From Reticulitermes speratus (taxonomy: Eukaryota; Arthropoda; Insecta; Blattodea; Rhinotermitidae): a DNA stretch of 64,000 nt. The DNA lies in the NCBI GenBank assembly GCA_021186555.1, contig JAJKFL010000003.1, positions 52,117,130-52,181,129 on the forward strand, in the 5' to 3' direction. The notes beneath the pieces are model-generated. The model saw only the letters and a list, made by a program, of their open reading frames with translations. It was not told the origin of the DNA and made no database searches. Positions within the stretch are counted from its first letter, which is position 1. Each line of letters begins with the position of its first letter. Both the position numbers and the translations under genes were made by a program. This document shows, piece by piece, positions 10,106 through 21,232 of the stretch.

Positions 10106-10662
10106 TAAATCTGCGGTCTTCTGGGTAATTACACGGCGTCGTGTGGTAATTATTTACCGACGTTTCGGTACAACGTATCGGTCCCATCTTCACGGGTCAA
10201 GATCCATCGTCTATGTCCTTTTTATTACACCCTCATTGGGTTTATTCCGTTGGTTTTCATTTATCTTATTTCTAATTTTCATTTCATCTAGTTTACACTC
10301 CTTAGCTATGTTTTTGTTAATTTCATTTCGGTTTTTATATTTTTCTTTTACTAATTCTTTACTCTTATTTAATTTTTCCTTTTTCCCCTTCTTTATGATT
10401 TTTATACTAATTTAATTTATTCTTATTGGTTTCGAACTCTTTTCTTTTATTTTTCCTTGGTTTTTTTTTTCCTTTACTCCTTCATTCATTCCGTTCAGTT
10501 CGTCTCACTCCCTTCAAGTTGTCGCCGCATTCCATTTATCCCGTGAAGATGGGACCTATACGTTGTCCCGAAACGTCGGTAAATAATTACCACACGACGC
10601 CGTGTAATTACCCAGAAGACCACAGATTTCATCAACATCGCGGCGGAAGCCTGAATTCAAGG
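10106..10662 (+). mobile_element. Fold-back element F1, long copy
   Basis: Left arm: aaatctgcggtcttctgggt, aattacacggcgtcgtgtgg, taattatttaccgacgtttc. The right arm is its inverted copy, followed by the F1 tail catcaacatcgcggcggaag. The direct repeats CTGTCCTTT (10093-10101 and 10663-10671) flank it. About 300 bp of T-rich sequence lies between the arms. Other F1 copies are at 54794 and 60524. Confidence 0.8.
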
Positions 10663-10904
10663 CTGTCCTTTATTTCGAATGCCGCTCAACCCGTTACAGC
10701 ACTGTAGTTCCTATATGTACGACCTGCTTTAACTTCAAAATACTCAGCATTTTAGCTACAGTGTGTATGTGTTGCGTGTTGTTACCACAATAAACAGCGA
10801 TTATTTCCGTAATCAACATTAACCACTCCTTTTTTTGATTGGCGACGAATTGTGTTTAATGTAAGGGGGGGGTGCTTCATTTTTATGTATTTAGATGAAT
10901 TACA

Positions 10905-11035
10905 TGCTTCTGCGGAGACACGGGTTCGATCCCTTAACAGTCCATGTTAGACTTCTGATGGACAAAGTGATACTGGGACAGATTTTTCTCACAATATTTC
11001 GGCTCCCCCCCCCCTGTCAGTATCATTCCACCAGT
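10905..11035 (+). mobile_element. SINE family D, partial
   Basis: It contains gcggagacacgggttcgatcc (B box), then gatggacaaagtgatactgg and atttcggctccccc, a decayed family D body. Confidence 0.6.
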
Positions 11036-11489
11036 GGCCCGTACTAGTCATCTTAAATACTGCTGTTATCAGAAGGACAAGCGGGCGGAACCTGGCAACC
11101 TTCTAGTAAACCTTTTCGGATATGGGGGACAATTGGAAAGGTATTTTCACATTGTTTCCATGCTTCTCATGCAGCTGTTCCAATGTTAACATTAGAATAC
11201 CGCCCAGTACAGTAGGTTCCCAGGTAAATTCCTTTGCTGCATAACTCCAAACAGTTCTGGTCATGTTATCCCATTGTTTTACCTTCTTTCCAATATACTT
11301 TTACCAGAAAGGACTAGCGGTACTGGCTGGGAATCTTCAATGCCTTAAATTTTAAACATTATGTTTGGACGTAACAAATGTAGCGTCACCCATCAACCCC
11401 CAAAATTGTCTTATGTCTTTCGTCCATTGATGCTTCGCCCGGTTAAATGCTTAAGAAGAATACGTAACTTTGAAACAAGCAACGATTTA

Positions 11490-11695
11490 CTCCTCAGTAA
11501 ACTGTGGTTTTTAGGGATATGACACCGTGTAATCTGGTAAGTGGGTGCCATCTGTTCGGAGGAACGTAGTGCCTCCAATCCTGAAGATGGTGGCAACAAG
11601 TTACTCCGAAACATTTTGGTACTTTACCAAGTACACGACGTCACATCCCAGAATGCCTTCAGTGCCGTGAGAACCTCAGATCTCGTGAAGAGTTA
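11490..11695 (+). repeat. Fold-back element F4 copy
   Basis: The left half (gtttttagggatatgacaccg) pairs with the right half (cgacgtcacatcccagaatg). Between them is CCTGAAGATGG ... CCGAAACATTTTGGTA. The tail gtgagaacctcagatctcg is shared, diverged, with copies near 30000, 36710 and 53590. Confidence 0.6.
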
Positions 11696-11699
11696 TCCT

Positions 11700-12377
11700 T
11701 TAAGATTGCATTAACACGTTCTTCTGAAACGTCGGTGAATTTATACCAGAAGATGTTAAGTTAAACTGCGATCGGTCGGTACATACCTGCTTAGTGATTT
11801 TATACGGTAACAGTAGTGGTGCTGTGCCTGCTGACTTGCAGGACGCCGTACATGTTGCTACCTCAGGACCAGCGCACGCTACACTGACCAGATAGACGCT
11901 GTGTGGATCTTGCTTCCAGTGTTCTCTACCCCACCTCTAATTCCAGACTCCACCGGAAGTGCTTGCCTTTACCGCATGTGAATGACTGCGTTAACCCTCT
12001 TTTAAAAGACCCATCCATTCAACTGGAAAACCGTCTTAACCCTTCAGAGACGAAGTCCAAGTAACTTGACTTACCGTCGGTCAGTCTCTATTGATGTCAG
12101 GTAACTGTTGGGGCTCATCAGAGATGTTATTGTGTTTTATTGATGTCTGTAGGCGTGTAAGGTGGTGACTGTCGTGGTGAGTCGCCTATGGCGAGACGAT
12201 GGGATCTGTCCGTTGTCAGTCTGTCCGTGTCTTCTGTTTTTATGTTCCAATTTACGTATTTTGATTCGTGTCAGGCATGTTACGTATTTACAGGGTGTTG
12301 GTTTGTATAAACGTAATATAACGTACACACAGACGGCGTCAGTTCAAACCTTGTAAGACTAAGATTAGCCTATAGGC
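11700..12377. other. Intergenic stretch without a recognised gene
   Basis: Only short overlapping frames on both strands, with no motif, splice signal or repeat family I can support. Confidence 0.35.
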
Positions 12378-12957
12378 CAGCAGTTCTTAACCTGGGGTCC
12401 ACGGACCCGGGGTCCGTGAACTTGGATGGGAAAACAATTACAATTTTATTTTCACTAACCTCTTAACTGAAATTTAGCTTTTCATTCAATAGTGAATGTA
12501 GGCAACAAAGTAATTTGTGGCCTCTAGATTCCAAAAATGTTTGTTGACTTGAATAAATTTTACTGTCTAAAATTATTATAGCCTAAGAAAGGGAAACCAG
12601 AATACATTTTCCTTCGCACTGAAATGTGTTTAAAAAATTAAATTTAATTTCAACTTGTCTATATTTTAAATGTATTTATTGTCTTGTTATTGATTTAATA
12701 GATTAATAAAGATACACATACATTACTATATTATTACATATTTGTTATTTTTTAATATTTTGAAAACTGTATTTGAGTGTAATTGGTTTCCTTTGTATTA
12801 CAGTCTATAGTATAGTATAGACTGTAATACATAGATATAGATCCTATATCTGTGTACTTTATTTTGTGCGTTTAAGTACGTTTTTCTGAGAAGGGGTCCG
12901 TGGTTTCACCAGACTATCAAAGGGGTCCGTGGCACAAAGCGTTAAGAACCCCTGCTG
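12378..12957. mobile_element. hAT-type non-autonomous transposon
   Basis: It begins CAGCAGTTCTTAACCTGGGG and ends GCGTTAAGAACCCCTGCTG, imperfect inverted repeats of the hAT/Charlie kind, with ggggtccgtgg repeated near both ends. The flanks share taggc, but I could not define an exact 8-bp target duplication. The interior is AT-rich and non-coding. Confidence 0.75.
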
Positions 12958-13122
12958 TAGGCTATTCTTGCGTGATCACTCCTTATGACACGACACTAAC
13001 AAATCAGAATTGCGTTTAGTGAGAAATTCTGGGAATGTTTGCTGCTGTTGATCTCAGAGCCTTTTGTCCTCACGTCTGTTGTCTAAAAACGTAAAATTAA
13101 AATATATAGCATTATAATTTTA

Positions 13123-13850
13123 AAGCCGGGATAGCTCAGTCGGTATAGTGATGTACGATCCGGGGTTCGATTCCTGGCACGGGAAAGAGATTTTTCTGTT
13201 CTCCAAAACGTCCAGACCGACTCTGGGGCCCACCCTGTCGATGGGTACTGGCGGCTCTTTCCCAGGGGGTAAAGCGGGCCGGGCGTGGACATTAAAAACT
13301 GGAGAGGAGAATGCACTGAGATGTTTTGAGATAAAAATATTACGGAGAATATTCGGACCGGTCCAAGATACAAATGGCTGGAGAATAAGATATAACCAGG
13401 AGCTTGACAGATTGATAGAGGGTCAGGATATAGTGAGACTTATCAAGGCACAGAGACTAAGGTGGCTGGGCCACGTAGAACGAATGCCAGAAACGCAGAT
13501 GCCAAAAAAAAATGCTGAAAGGAAAACTCGATAACAGAAGAAGAAGGGGACGTCCTAGGAGGAGGTGGATAGAAGATGTGATGACGGACCTGGCGACAAT
13601 GGGAATCAGAGGATGGAGGATAAAAACAGCCAATAGAGAAGTCTGGAGGGCAGTTGTCAATGAGGCCAAAACCCACCAAGGGTTGTAGAGCCAGCGAAGA
13701 AGAAGAAGAAGAAAGCGGGCCTGGCGTGACGTTGAACACTTACCTCCGTCTAGTGCTTTGGTTAAGAATAAGTGGACCTGTACCTGTGCTCCCCCTATAT
13801 GCCTCCATGGTGTGCACAGGGATGACTGCCTTTCTGCTATAATTTCGTCT
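13123..13850 (+). mobile_element. SINE family B, split by a LINE
   Basis: The 5' part 13123-13282 has the head gccgggatagctcagtcgg, a B box and body up to gtaaagcgggccgggcg. The 3' part resumes at about 13698 (gcgggcctggcgtgacg ... cctccatggtgtgcac). The two parts repeat about 15 bp (aaagcgggcc(g/t)ggcgtg), the duplication made by the inserted LINE. Confidence 0.88.
13283..13697 (+). mobile_element. LINE family Z, 5'-truncated 3' end
   Basis: The frame reads [18 protein letters not shown] ... RLRWLGHVERMPETQMPK, then, one frame over, RRRRGRPRRRWIEDVMTDL. This is the C-terminal end of a non-LTR reverse transcriptase with one frameshift. It ends in a (GAA)n tail and sits inside SINE B with a target duplication, so it is younger than that SINE. 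Confidence 0.88.
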
Positions 13851-13995
13851 GTCGTGCTGTATGGATTTAAAACTTTATCGTTTACATGTAAGAACATAGG
13901 CTGAGGGTGTGTAAGAATGGGGTGCTGAAGATGTCTGGGCCTAAGAGGGAGGAAACTGCGTAATGAAGAGCTCATGAGTTGTACTCGTTCGCAGG

Positions 13996-14568
13996 TTTTA
14001 TTTTATTTTATTTTTTTCTATGGCTCGACAGCCTTATTTGGGCCTGGGCCTCCTCGTTTCGTCGAGGTTTCATGGTCACACACATTTGAGACACACCACA
14101 GTCGGTAGGACTCCTCTGGACGAGTGACCAGCTCGACGCAGAGACCTCTACCTGACAACACACAACACTCACAACAGACAGACATCCATGCCCCCGGTGG
14201 GATTCGAACCCACGATCCTAGTAAGCGAGCGGCCGAAGACCCACGCCTTAGACCGCACGGCCACTGGGATCGGCTTGCCCGTCACAGAGACCTCTACCTG
14301 ACAACACACAACACTCACAACAGACAGACATCCATGCCCCCGGTGGGATTCGAACCCACGATCCTAGTAAGCGAGCGGCCGAAGACCCACGCCTTAGACC
14401 GCACGGCCACTGGGATCGGCTTGCCCGTCACAGAGACCTCTACCTGACAACACACAACACTCACAAGAGACAGACATCCATGCCCTAGGTGGGATTCGAA
14501 CCCACAATCCCAGTAAGCGAGCGGCCGAAGACCCACGCCTTAGACCGCACGGCCACTGGGATCGGCAC
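13996..14568 (-). mobile_element. SINE family A with tandemly repeated heads
   Basis: On the minus strand three tRNA-like heads follow one another with a spacing of about 146 bp (plus-strand heads end at 14275, 14421 and 14568). Only the last, at 13996-14140, carries the full body and a T/A-rich tail. Each unit keeps the A box and B box. The units are nearly identical, so this looks like recent tandem amplification of the head or a multimeric SINE transcript. Confidence 0.85.
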
Positions 14569-14569
14569 A

Positions 14570-15284
14570 GGTTGTATTAGGATGGTCAAATCAAAGATGC
14601 AATCAGCGTGGCACGTGGCACACATAGGAGAGACTACATGTTGTGGTGCGAAAACACGAATGACAGACACCACTTGCAAGATCAAGGCGTAGCATGTGAG
14701 ATAATATTAAAGAGTGTCTTAAATAGGATGGGAGGGCTTTTGTAAGATTAATCTGGCTAGGGATCACTGGCGGGTTTTTGTGAACACTAAACGTACCTCA
14801 GGAAATGTTTACTATCTGAGCAGTCAAGAAAGCTTCGTGGAGTCAGTCAGTCATGAGGCTCCGTATGACAGATGTCATCACTGCTAGGTTAAGTCGGAGG
14901 AGAGAGAGGGGGGGGGGGGGGTAGACTTAAGTCACTTTCTCACGTAGCTTAGAAGGCGAAAGTGAAATTTGATCCTACAGTAAACAGCGTTACAGAAAAC
15001 TTATTGTTTGTATTTATAGGACTGGCTAATTAAAGAGATGCTAGTTACCTTTAGGAGTTCAGTTCGTTTAATGTAGCCTTAGTAAGTTATCGAAATAGCC
15101 TCGTCAGCAGGAAGTAGGCTACTACAAGCGGTTAATGGTGGTTAGCTTTAGCATTTTCTCTTCTCACTGTCAGATATTTACTTCCTGCATTTGATTGAAG
15201 CTGCCTGTTTGTATCATCCCACTGGCTATTTTGTCTTTAATGAAACGAAGACAGACTAAACAAGACAGGCAGTGTACGTATAAC
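14570..15284. other. Intergenic stretch without a recognised gene
   Basis: It contains a GA/G-rich low-complexity patch at about 14899-14922. No gene or repeat family was identified. Confidence 0.35.
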
Positions 15285-15805
15285 TTAACATTGAGGCGCG
15301 TTCGCGTAACCCTTGTTGCTGTGGAAAGCAATGAGTGTTCATTATGCTGCGTGTGCGTCCGTATTCTTGCCTTAGTTATCCAGCATGCAAAGCGCATGCG
15401 CCGTATTATATTGTCATCTGTGGCCTGTCTGGCTGTACCATATTTTTCCACATTATCTCATAAACGGCACGATTTTAAAGAAAAAGTTATTGAACATAAA
15501 ATGTGTGTTTTGATTTCTGTACAACTTTTGTCTGAAACAGTTCTCATTATAAACAGACTTCAGTTGTATATTGTCATAAATGTACATAGGTCTTCATGTA
15601 AAGTACCCGTTATTTTTGTCAGATTTTAATCAAAGTCGAATTTACTCTACATGTTTTCGAAAAATCCTGAGATATCAAATTTCATGAAAATCCATCCAGT
15701 GGGAGCCGAGTTGTTCCATACGATAGGGACGGGCAGACAGACAGACAATGACGAAGCTAATAGTCGCTTTTGTCAATTTTGCTGACGCGCTTACAACGCG
15801 ACTTC
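15285..15805 (+). repeat. Dispersed repeat R
   Basis: It runs from ggcgcgttcgcgtaaccc to gtcaattttgctgacgcg, with tccatccagtgggagccgag and cagacagacagacaatgacg near the end. An inverted, diverged copy lies at 52795-53300. The outer ends (gcgcgttcgcg / gacgcgc) are GC-rich and partly inverted. The class is unknown; frames inside it are not conserved between the copies. Confidence 0.75.
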
Positions 15806-15959
15806 TAGACGATGATAAATTAATGAAATGGAAACTTTGAATTGTGACAGATCAATTTGTTATGCAGTGGAAATGTAAATGCTTATATGTTCTACTTTTA
15901 TCTGTCGTTTATTATTTATGGTCTATTGAATGGTGTTGTCTGCAGCTCAGATTGACCTG

Positions 15960-16125
15960 CGTAGCTCATATGACGGAATGGTTGGTGTATAATGAATTGA
16001 AGAAGATCTGGAAGGAGGCAGTCATTCATTATTTGAGGCACTATCCCGATATATGCCTGCAGGGACTGAAGAACCGAGATGTGAACACGGGACCACCCGA
16101 ATACACGAAACAGGGTTGCTAGTCA
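15960..16125 (+). mobile_element. Decayed SINE family F
   Basis: The stretch tggaaggaggcagtcattc, gaggcactatcccgat, cagggactgaagaaccg resembles fragments at 23460-23560, 32575-32650 and 40690-40775, so it is a dispersed family. One frame stays open but the frames are not shared between copies. Confidence 0.55.
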
Positions 16126-16402
16126 CACGACCCCGACATCCTGAATAAAACAATTGTTAAATAAAATAATGTTTCTCACTCAGGGTCCCGTGCCATTTAT
16201 TAAGGGCGATCTTTACCTTTACCTACCGTGTTACTTATATAAAATGCCAGCCACATACGTCTCATTTGTACGTATACGACAAGGATATAAACAGAAGGAA
16301 CCGAACATCGCATTCGAGTGTTTGGCGCTCCCGCTTTATATTCCGGGGACACCGGAATTGGCCTGACTCGGGTTTGACATGGTTCTCCTATTTCCCTCCA
16401 GG

Positions 16403-16690
16403 CATGGCCGTGCTATGGCTCAGGCGGTTAGTCGCCGGCATCTCACTGCGGAGACCCGGGTCCGATCCCGGGTCAGTCCATGTGGGGTTTGTGGTGGACA
16501 AAGTGGCACTGGGACAGGTTTTTCTCCGAGTTGTCGGTTTTCCCCTGTCAATTTCATTCCACTGGTGCTCCATTACTTGTAAAACTTGGTAAAAAAACTG
16601 CTCATCTTCATCACAGGATTGCACAAGAAGGCTTAAGGCTGCGGTGCGTCCGTAGCATCTGCTGCGGGGCCCTTCACCATGTAAAATAAA
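16403..16690 (+). mobile_element. SINE family D, best copy
   Basis: The head GCTATGGCTCAGGCGGTTAG (A box), then GGGTCCGATCCCGGG (B box), then a body with acaaagtggcactgggacag and cggttttcccctgtcaa, ending ggggcccttcaccatg and an A-rich tail. Confidence 0.85.
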
Positions 16691-16733
16691 AAAAAATTCT
16701 CTCCAGGCAGCTGCTGGTATAACAGGGGACCCT

Positions 16734-16861
16734 TATTTTATCTGACAACTGTCGTTTGTTGCTTCCTGCGGTTACTCCGCCGCGGGTGTGGGTTACGTTC
16801 ATACGATAGACGAATCGACAGGAAGTGCCAACCAATAGTTGTCGGATAAAATAACGACCCT
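16734..16861. mobile_element. Short MITE with ~45-bp inverted repeats
   Basis: The left end (cccttattttatctgacaac) and the right end (gttgtcggataaaataacg) are imperfect inverted copies, extending inward to cttcctg/caggaag. There is no coding capacity. The target duplication may be TAT, which is uncertain. Confidence 0.65.
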
Positions 16862-17703
16862 ATATCTCGTGTTAGGCCAGGAAGGCTTCCATCGACGACC
16901 TTCCCAAATAATTATTCATTGCTCGTACTATAATTCGGTGCTGTATAATTGGATGCGTCGTTAAATAACCCACACATACATAAAAAAAACAAGGAATAAT
17001 TGAAGTGTTGTTCGATCTCAGATGACGTCATGTGATATTGGTTTACGAAATGCTACTTGAGCATGTTTCTCTCCGAGTTTCTTCGGTTTTCCCCTGCTAG
17101 TCACCATTCAACTATTGCTCCGTAGCTTATTTCAACACTGCGTGATAGCCTTGACCAGACAGCACATTGCCACATCCTCAGTCCTTAAGTTTAGGGTTCG
17201 ATCTTTGGACCAGCACTTGGCTGGTCGCAGACTAATGGACTTCAGTTTTAGTTGAAGTCTTATGAAATAGTGTGTCCAGTGGACAACGGGTCATCCATGG
17301 AAGTTTGTGTTGTTCCAGTGCTAAGTATCACGTCCGGAAACTTGAGGGACATGATGAAGGTCCGTGCATTGTTAATCTCGGCGGTCAGCCGAAAGGGGGT
17401 GGTCATCTGCACGTTACGGGTGCTTTAGCGTCGGAAAGAGAACTTTCAGTACCGATTGAGTATGAGTCTAGTTGAGTTCCAGAAACTGGTTTCGGATGTA
17501 CAGCAGTATGCGTGATTAATTGGAACCGGTAACAGTCACGGACATCGGAATCCATTTTCAGTGTAAAACACCTATTTGGTTCTAAGAACTTACGAAGTAC
17601 CAGTAATAAAATACGAATTAACCCCCCCCCCCCCCAAAAAAAAAAGCAAACAAGCATAGACTTTATTTTTAATAAAATTCTTTTTTTTTTGGGAAGCCTG
17701 AAA
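16862..17703. other. Intergenic stretch with a SINE D fragment
   Basis: Around 17060-17170 is a decayed family D body (ctccgagtttcttcggtttt). The rest shows no gene. A C/A homopolymer patch lies at about 17623-17644. Confidence 0.4.
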
Positions 17704-17705
17704 TA

Positions 17706-17923
17706 CAGTCGAACCCGGTTATAACGATATCGGTTTATACGACACCACCGGTTATAACGATATCGGTTTATACGACACCACGTCTATAGCGTCCGATATT
17801 CTGTGGCACCAATTAATTTCTCACTGTTAACCGTAACATTATATTACTCGGTTATAACAACACTCGTTTATAACGACACAAAGTATTAAATCCTCTTCAT
17901 GACGTTATAACCGAGTTCAACTG
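17706..17923. mobile_element. pogo/Tigger-like MITE
   Basis: The ends are CAGTCGAACCCGGTTATAAC and GTTATAACCGAGTTCAACTG, with TA at 17704-17705 and 17924-17925. It is the same family as 6719-7161 in inverse orientation, with an internal duplication of about 33 bp (cggtttatacgacaccac twice). Confidence 0.9.
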
Positions 17924-18214
17924 TACAGCAATTGACTGAAGGAGAGTCTCAGATCACACAGCAGTAAAACAGTGAAGATCTGTGAAAAACAGAGCTTGAT
18001 TAAGCTGAAGGTGATCTGCGCAATAGCACGAGTGGGGAAAGCCGACTGACCAGCAGTATGAATCTAATCACGATTTATCGGAACGAGTCACGAAAGGTCG
18101 AAATCCCGAACTTCGAGATACTGCTGCTGTTTGTTTCTGACGGCCATCTGTGCCGTAGCCAGTCGCTTTATTGACTGATCTAGGTCGGTCCTTTGATGTC
18201 AGTGCGATTGCGTG

Positions 18215-18425
18215 GTACCAGGAAGGCTGAGACATGCTCTGGGCTTGTATTTGGGAGATGCCTGATTCGAATCGAGGCCGGGTCGTCGGCTGTCCTTGCT
18301 GAGGATGGTTGTGGATTTCCTCAGTCCCTCCAGGCAAATGCCTAGGCAGTACCTCGATTATACTACGACTGTCTTTCCGCGTTCTTTCCGATTCAGCAAT
18401 TATCTTACCATTCGATGAAATATAG
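18215..18425 (+). mobile_element. SINE family E
   Basis: A B-box-like stretch (cctgattcgaatcgagg) is followed by gttgtggatttcctcagtcc, ctccaggcaaatgcc and a tail with gatgaaatatagc. The body recurs, decayed, at 28780-28930. Confidence 0.65.
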
Positions 18426-18477
18426 CATAGGGTTAATAGTTACTGACAGCGTCGTGCAATGAACAAAAAAACTACAG

Positions 18478-18700
18478 TAGACAGCTCAGTTGGTATAGTG
18501 ACTAAATTACGGATTCGACGACCAAGGAATTGGTTTCGATTCCCGTCAGCTTCATCTCCTCCACAACCGGTATGGTTGTGGAACTCATCCAAACTCTGTA
18601 ATGGGTTTCATGGAGCCCTTTTCGCAGAAGTAAAGCAGCCGTTTCGTAAAGCTGACGACTGTTTCTAGGTTAAGAATGAGTGGAGGTACTCCTCAAATCC
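18478..18700 (+). mobile_element. SINE family B, decayed
   Basis: The head is agacagctcagttggtatag, then ggtttcgattcccg (B box), gtaaagcagccg and ctaggttaagaatgagtgg, all in family B order. Confidence 0.75.
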
Positions 18701-19321
18701 AGGGGTTCACAAATCTCGTGCGCCTGGTCGCCCGGGCAACTACACTTTTTACGGTGGCGTCTATTATTTGTGGGTCCTCAGTATGGAACTTGCTACGTGT
18801 TACCTGTTTGGCGTCTAGGATTTTGAGGTGGCCTCTAGATTTTTGGAAGAGTTGTGCGCAAATGCTCAAAACCCCATGTACGTCTTTATGGCTCATTGCT
18901 TAATTAAGCATGGGGATAACATTAAGTGGACAGAGCCGTGTTTGCTTTAGGGCTAGGGCGCCATGAACTTCAAGATTGTCGAAACCTGGACTTGAACTCG
19001 AGGCCATTTGACGTCATGTCAACAAAGCGGATTAAGTTGTATGATGACTATGCACGGATGACTCACAAAAATTCGCTTTCCAGCACGCCATCTGCTCGTA
19101 CCTCATGTACCCGACTTAATGTACTTTCTCTTTCGTCAAGTTGCCAAATGCGCCCGCCATCCAACAGTTTTTTTTTTCATGGCAATTGGACAACCTTGGT
19201 AATCGATTTTCACGTAATAATTATGTGAACATAATAATGAGACATCGTGTCTGCAACCTTGGCAATGTGGCAACTAACATATTTACATTGCTGCATAACT
19301 GTAGCGATGTATTAGGGACAT
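18701..19321. other. Intergenic stretch without a recognised gene
   Basis: No gene or repeat family was identified. Confidence 0.35.
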
Positions 19322-19550
19322 GTCATTAGGTAAAGGTAAAGCCCTACGCACCGGCCGCCTCTACCCCCCAGGAAAGATTCTTGCCCCCCAAGAAAGATTC
19401 CTGGTACTCATTTCTGTTAGAGGCCATAGTGCGACCGAAACGATTATGTCAATGAAAAATTCCAGTGACACCATCGGGAATCGAACCCGCGACCTTCCGG
19501 CTTGTGGCGCAGTGCCTCAACCAACTGCGCCACCGCGTGCCCCGGACATT
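19322..19550 (-). mobile_element. SINE family C with tRNA-like head
   Basis: On the minus strand: head GGTGGCGCAGTTGGTTGAGG, B box GCGGGTTCGATTCCCG, then the family C body. It ends at ttacctttacc on the plus-strand left side. Confidence 0.85.
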
Positions 19551-20189
19551 GTGTACATATTAACCCATAATTCATAATAGAATGAAAATAGGAGTAGTAG
19601 ATCATTATCAAGGTATCCCTTGACACAAAAGGTTTAACGGCTCTAACTGCAAAAGAGGCTGCACTTAATTTAGGTACAATCATTTCTGTATGACCTTTCG
19701 ATGTTAATGTAGTATCTACCAGCTTCTAACAGTATCACAGGAATCATTTGTACGTTCCTCATGATATTTGTTTCATAAGACTTCTCTGTAGTGAAAGTGA
19801 AATAGGATTATGTGATTTTCCCAAATGGATGACCCAGTTGGCTCTCTATATTTGAGGTCAGTTTATGACTTGTGATTTGTATGTGAAGCAGTACACATCA
19901 AACATACATGGCCTTGTTGGTAACTTATCAGCAATTTAAATTTAAATTGTGAGGTGTGAATGCATGATGAAACACTTTTGTTGTTGTTTATATGTCAATT
20001 TGTAATAACTGTGGGAACAGGAGAAGCGTTTCAAGAAACTTGGTTATTTTAAAGCCTTTTAAATAATAATAATAATAATAATAAATAGAAGAGCACAGTT
20101 TGATGCCACAGATATCTTTCAGGAATCCCAACCAAGTAACATTACATTCGTTTGTTCATTTTTAGTTTCTAAATCTGTAAAAGCTAATA

Positions 20190-20347
20190 CAGCAAAATTC
20201 ATTTAATGCGACGTCTAATAATCCAGAAATCCCGATAATCTGGCTTTTGAGGAGAGTAGCTCTTCTTCTTCTTCTTCTTCTTCTTCTTCTTCTTCTTCTT
20301 CTTCTTCTTCTTCTTCTTCTTCTTCTTCTTCTTCTTCTTCTTCTTCT

Positions 20348-20433
<86 letters not shown>

Positions 20434-20797
20434 AAGAAAATAGTTTCATCAATTACACGTGCAGATCTCAGGGACATGTTCAAAAAGGCCTCCAAGAGTT
20501 TGTGTACATCAACCGTTGTGGTATCTCCTTACCCTTGACTCCTGCTTCATCAAATTCTTCAGGTATGAAGACTCCAGAAAACACACAGAAGAGAACCCTG
20601 ATGACCCTGAACGGAGCAGATGGAGATACCCAAGTGGAATACTCCTATACTTAGTTGTGCAGCCCAAGTGTAGCAGCAGTAATAAAAAATTACATGTGAG
20701 AACTTAGGTCACTATAGGTACCATCTGATAATCCGGAATATTGGATAATCCGGCACCTGTCCGGTCCCATGCTAGTCGGATTAATGGAATTTTGCTG
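20190..20797. mobile_element. Tigger-like DNA transposon remnant
   Basis: The left end CAGCAAAATTCATTTAATGC and the right end GGATTAATGGAATTTTGCTG are imperfect inverted repeats. Both sides also contain AATCCxGA/GATAATC repeats. TA precedes the left end; the right flank is CA, possibly mutated. A microsatellite interrupts it at 20260-20431. The interior has short open frames I cannot assign. Confidence 0.6.
20260..20431 (+). repeat. (CTT)n followed by a run of about 82 T
   Basis: About 30 CTT units run straight into a pure T tract. Frames across it give only poly-Leu/Phe or poly-Lys/Arg. On the minus strand it reads as A(n) then (GAA)n, the kind of tail LINE Z carries. Confidence 0.97.
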
Positions 20798-20869
20798 CAC
20801 TACTTATATTATGATCACAGTATTCTGTGATATGATATTGTGTACATTGGTAGATAAATACCAACATCT

Positions 20870-21015
20870 GCTTCTTTCTTCCTGTTACCATTTTTACCAT
20901 GAAGACTGAGGCAGCAAGTTCTTCAGAAACTTTGGTAAACACCTATGTGAGTACATGGTGTAACATTCCAGAAAACCACAGTCTAAGTTTTCACCACCAT
21001 GGAGACCTCAAATAT
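20870..21015 (+). repeat. Fold-back F4 remnant with hairpin core
   Basis: Flanks TTTTTACC and GGTAAAC pair around ATGAAGA ... CAGAAAC at about 20889-20942. The tail agacctcaaat matches the F4 tail. It is truncated on the left. Confidence 0.5.
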
Positions 21016-21232
21016 TATTTTTGTATAAAGTTTAGACCTGTAACTTAAAATATACTTTCACATTTTGTGATCTCCCTTGCCAAGAGTCTTTCTGTTTTAA
21101 TTTTTGCACATACTAATTTGTAGTTGATGGGAATGAGGTTGGAAATGCACAGTTTTAACATGTTGCCTGCCAGTGATATTAATTCACAGCTTTGCTGTCG
21201 GGTATGTTGTCTTATAAACATGCAATCTATGA

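Noticed and set aside
9996-10415. 139-residue hydrophobic plus-strand frame
   Set aside because: It crosses from fold-back F2 into F1 and owes its length to T-rich filler; no conserved motif.
14124-14692. tRNA genes
   Set aside because: The A and B boxes belong to SINE heads; no cloverleaf with a proper acceptor stem is formed and each is followed by a SINE body or a further head.
20162-20654. Long frames of poly-Lys/Arg or poly-Leu/Phe
   Set aside because: They only translate the (CTT)n and T(82) tract.
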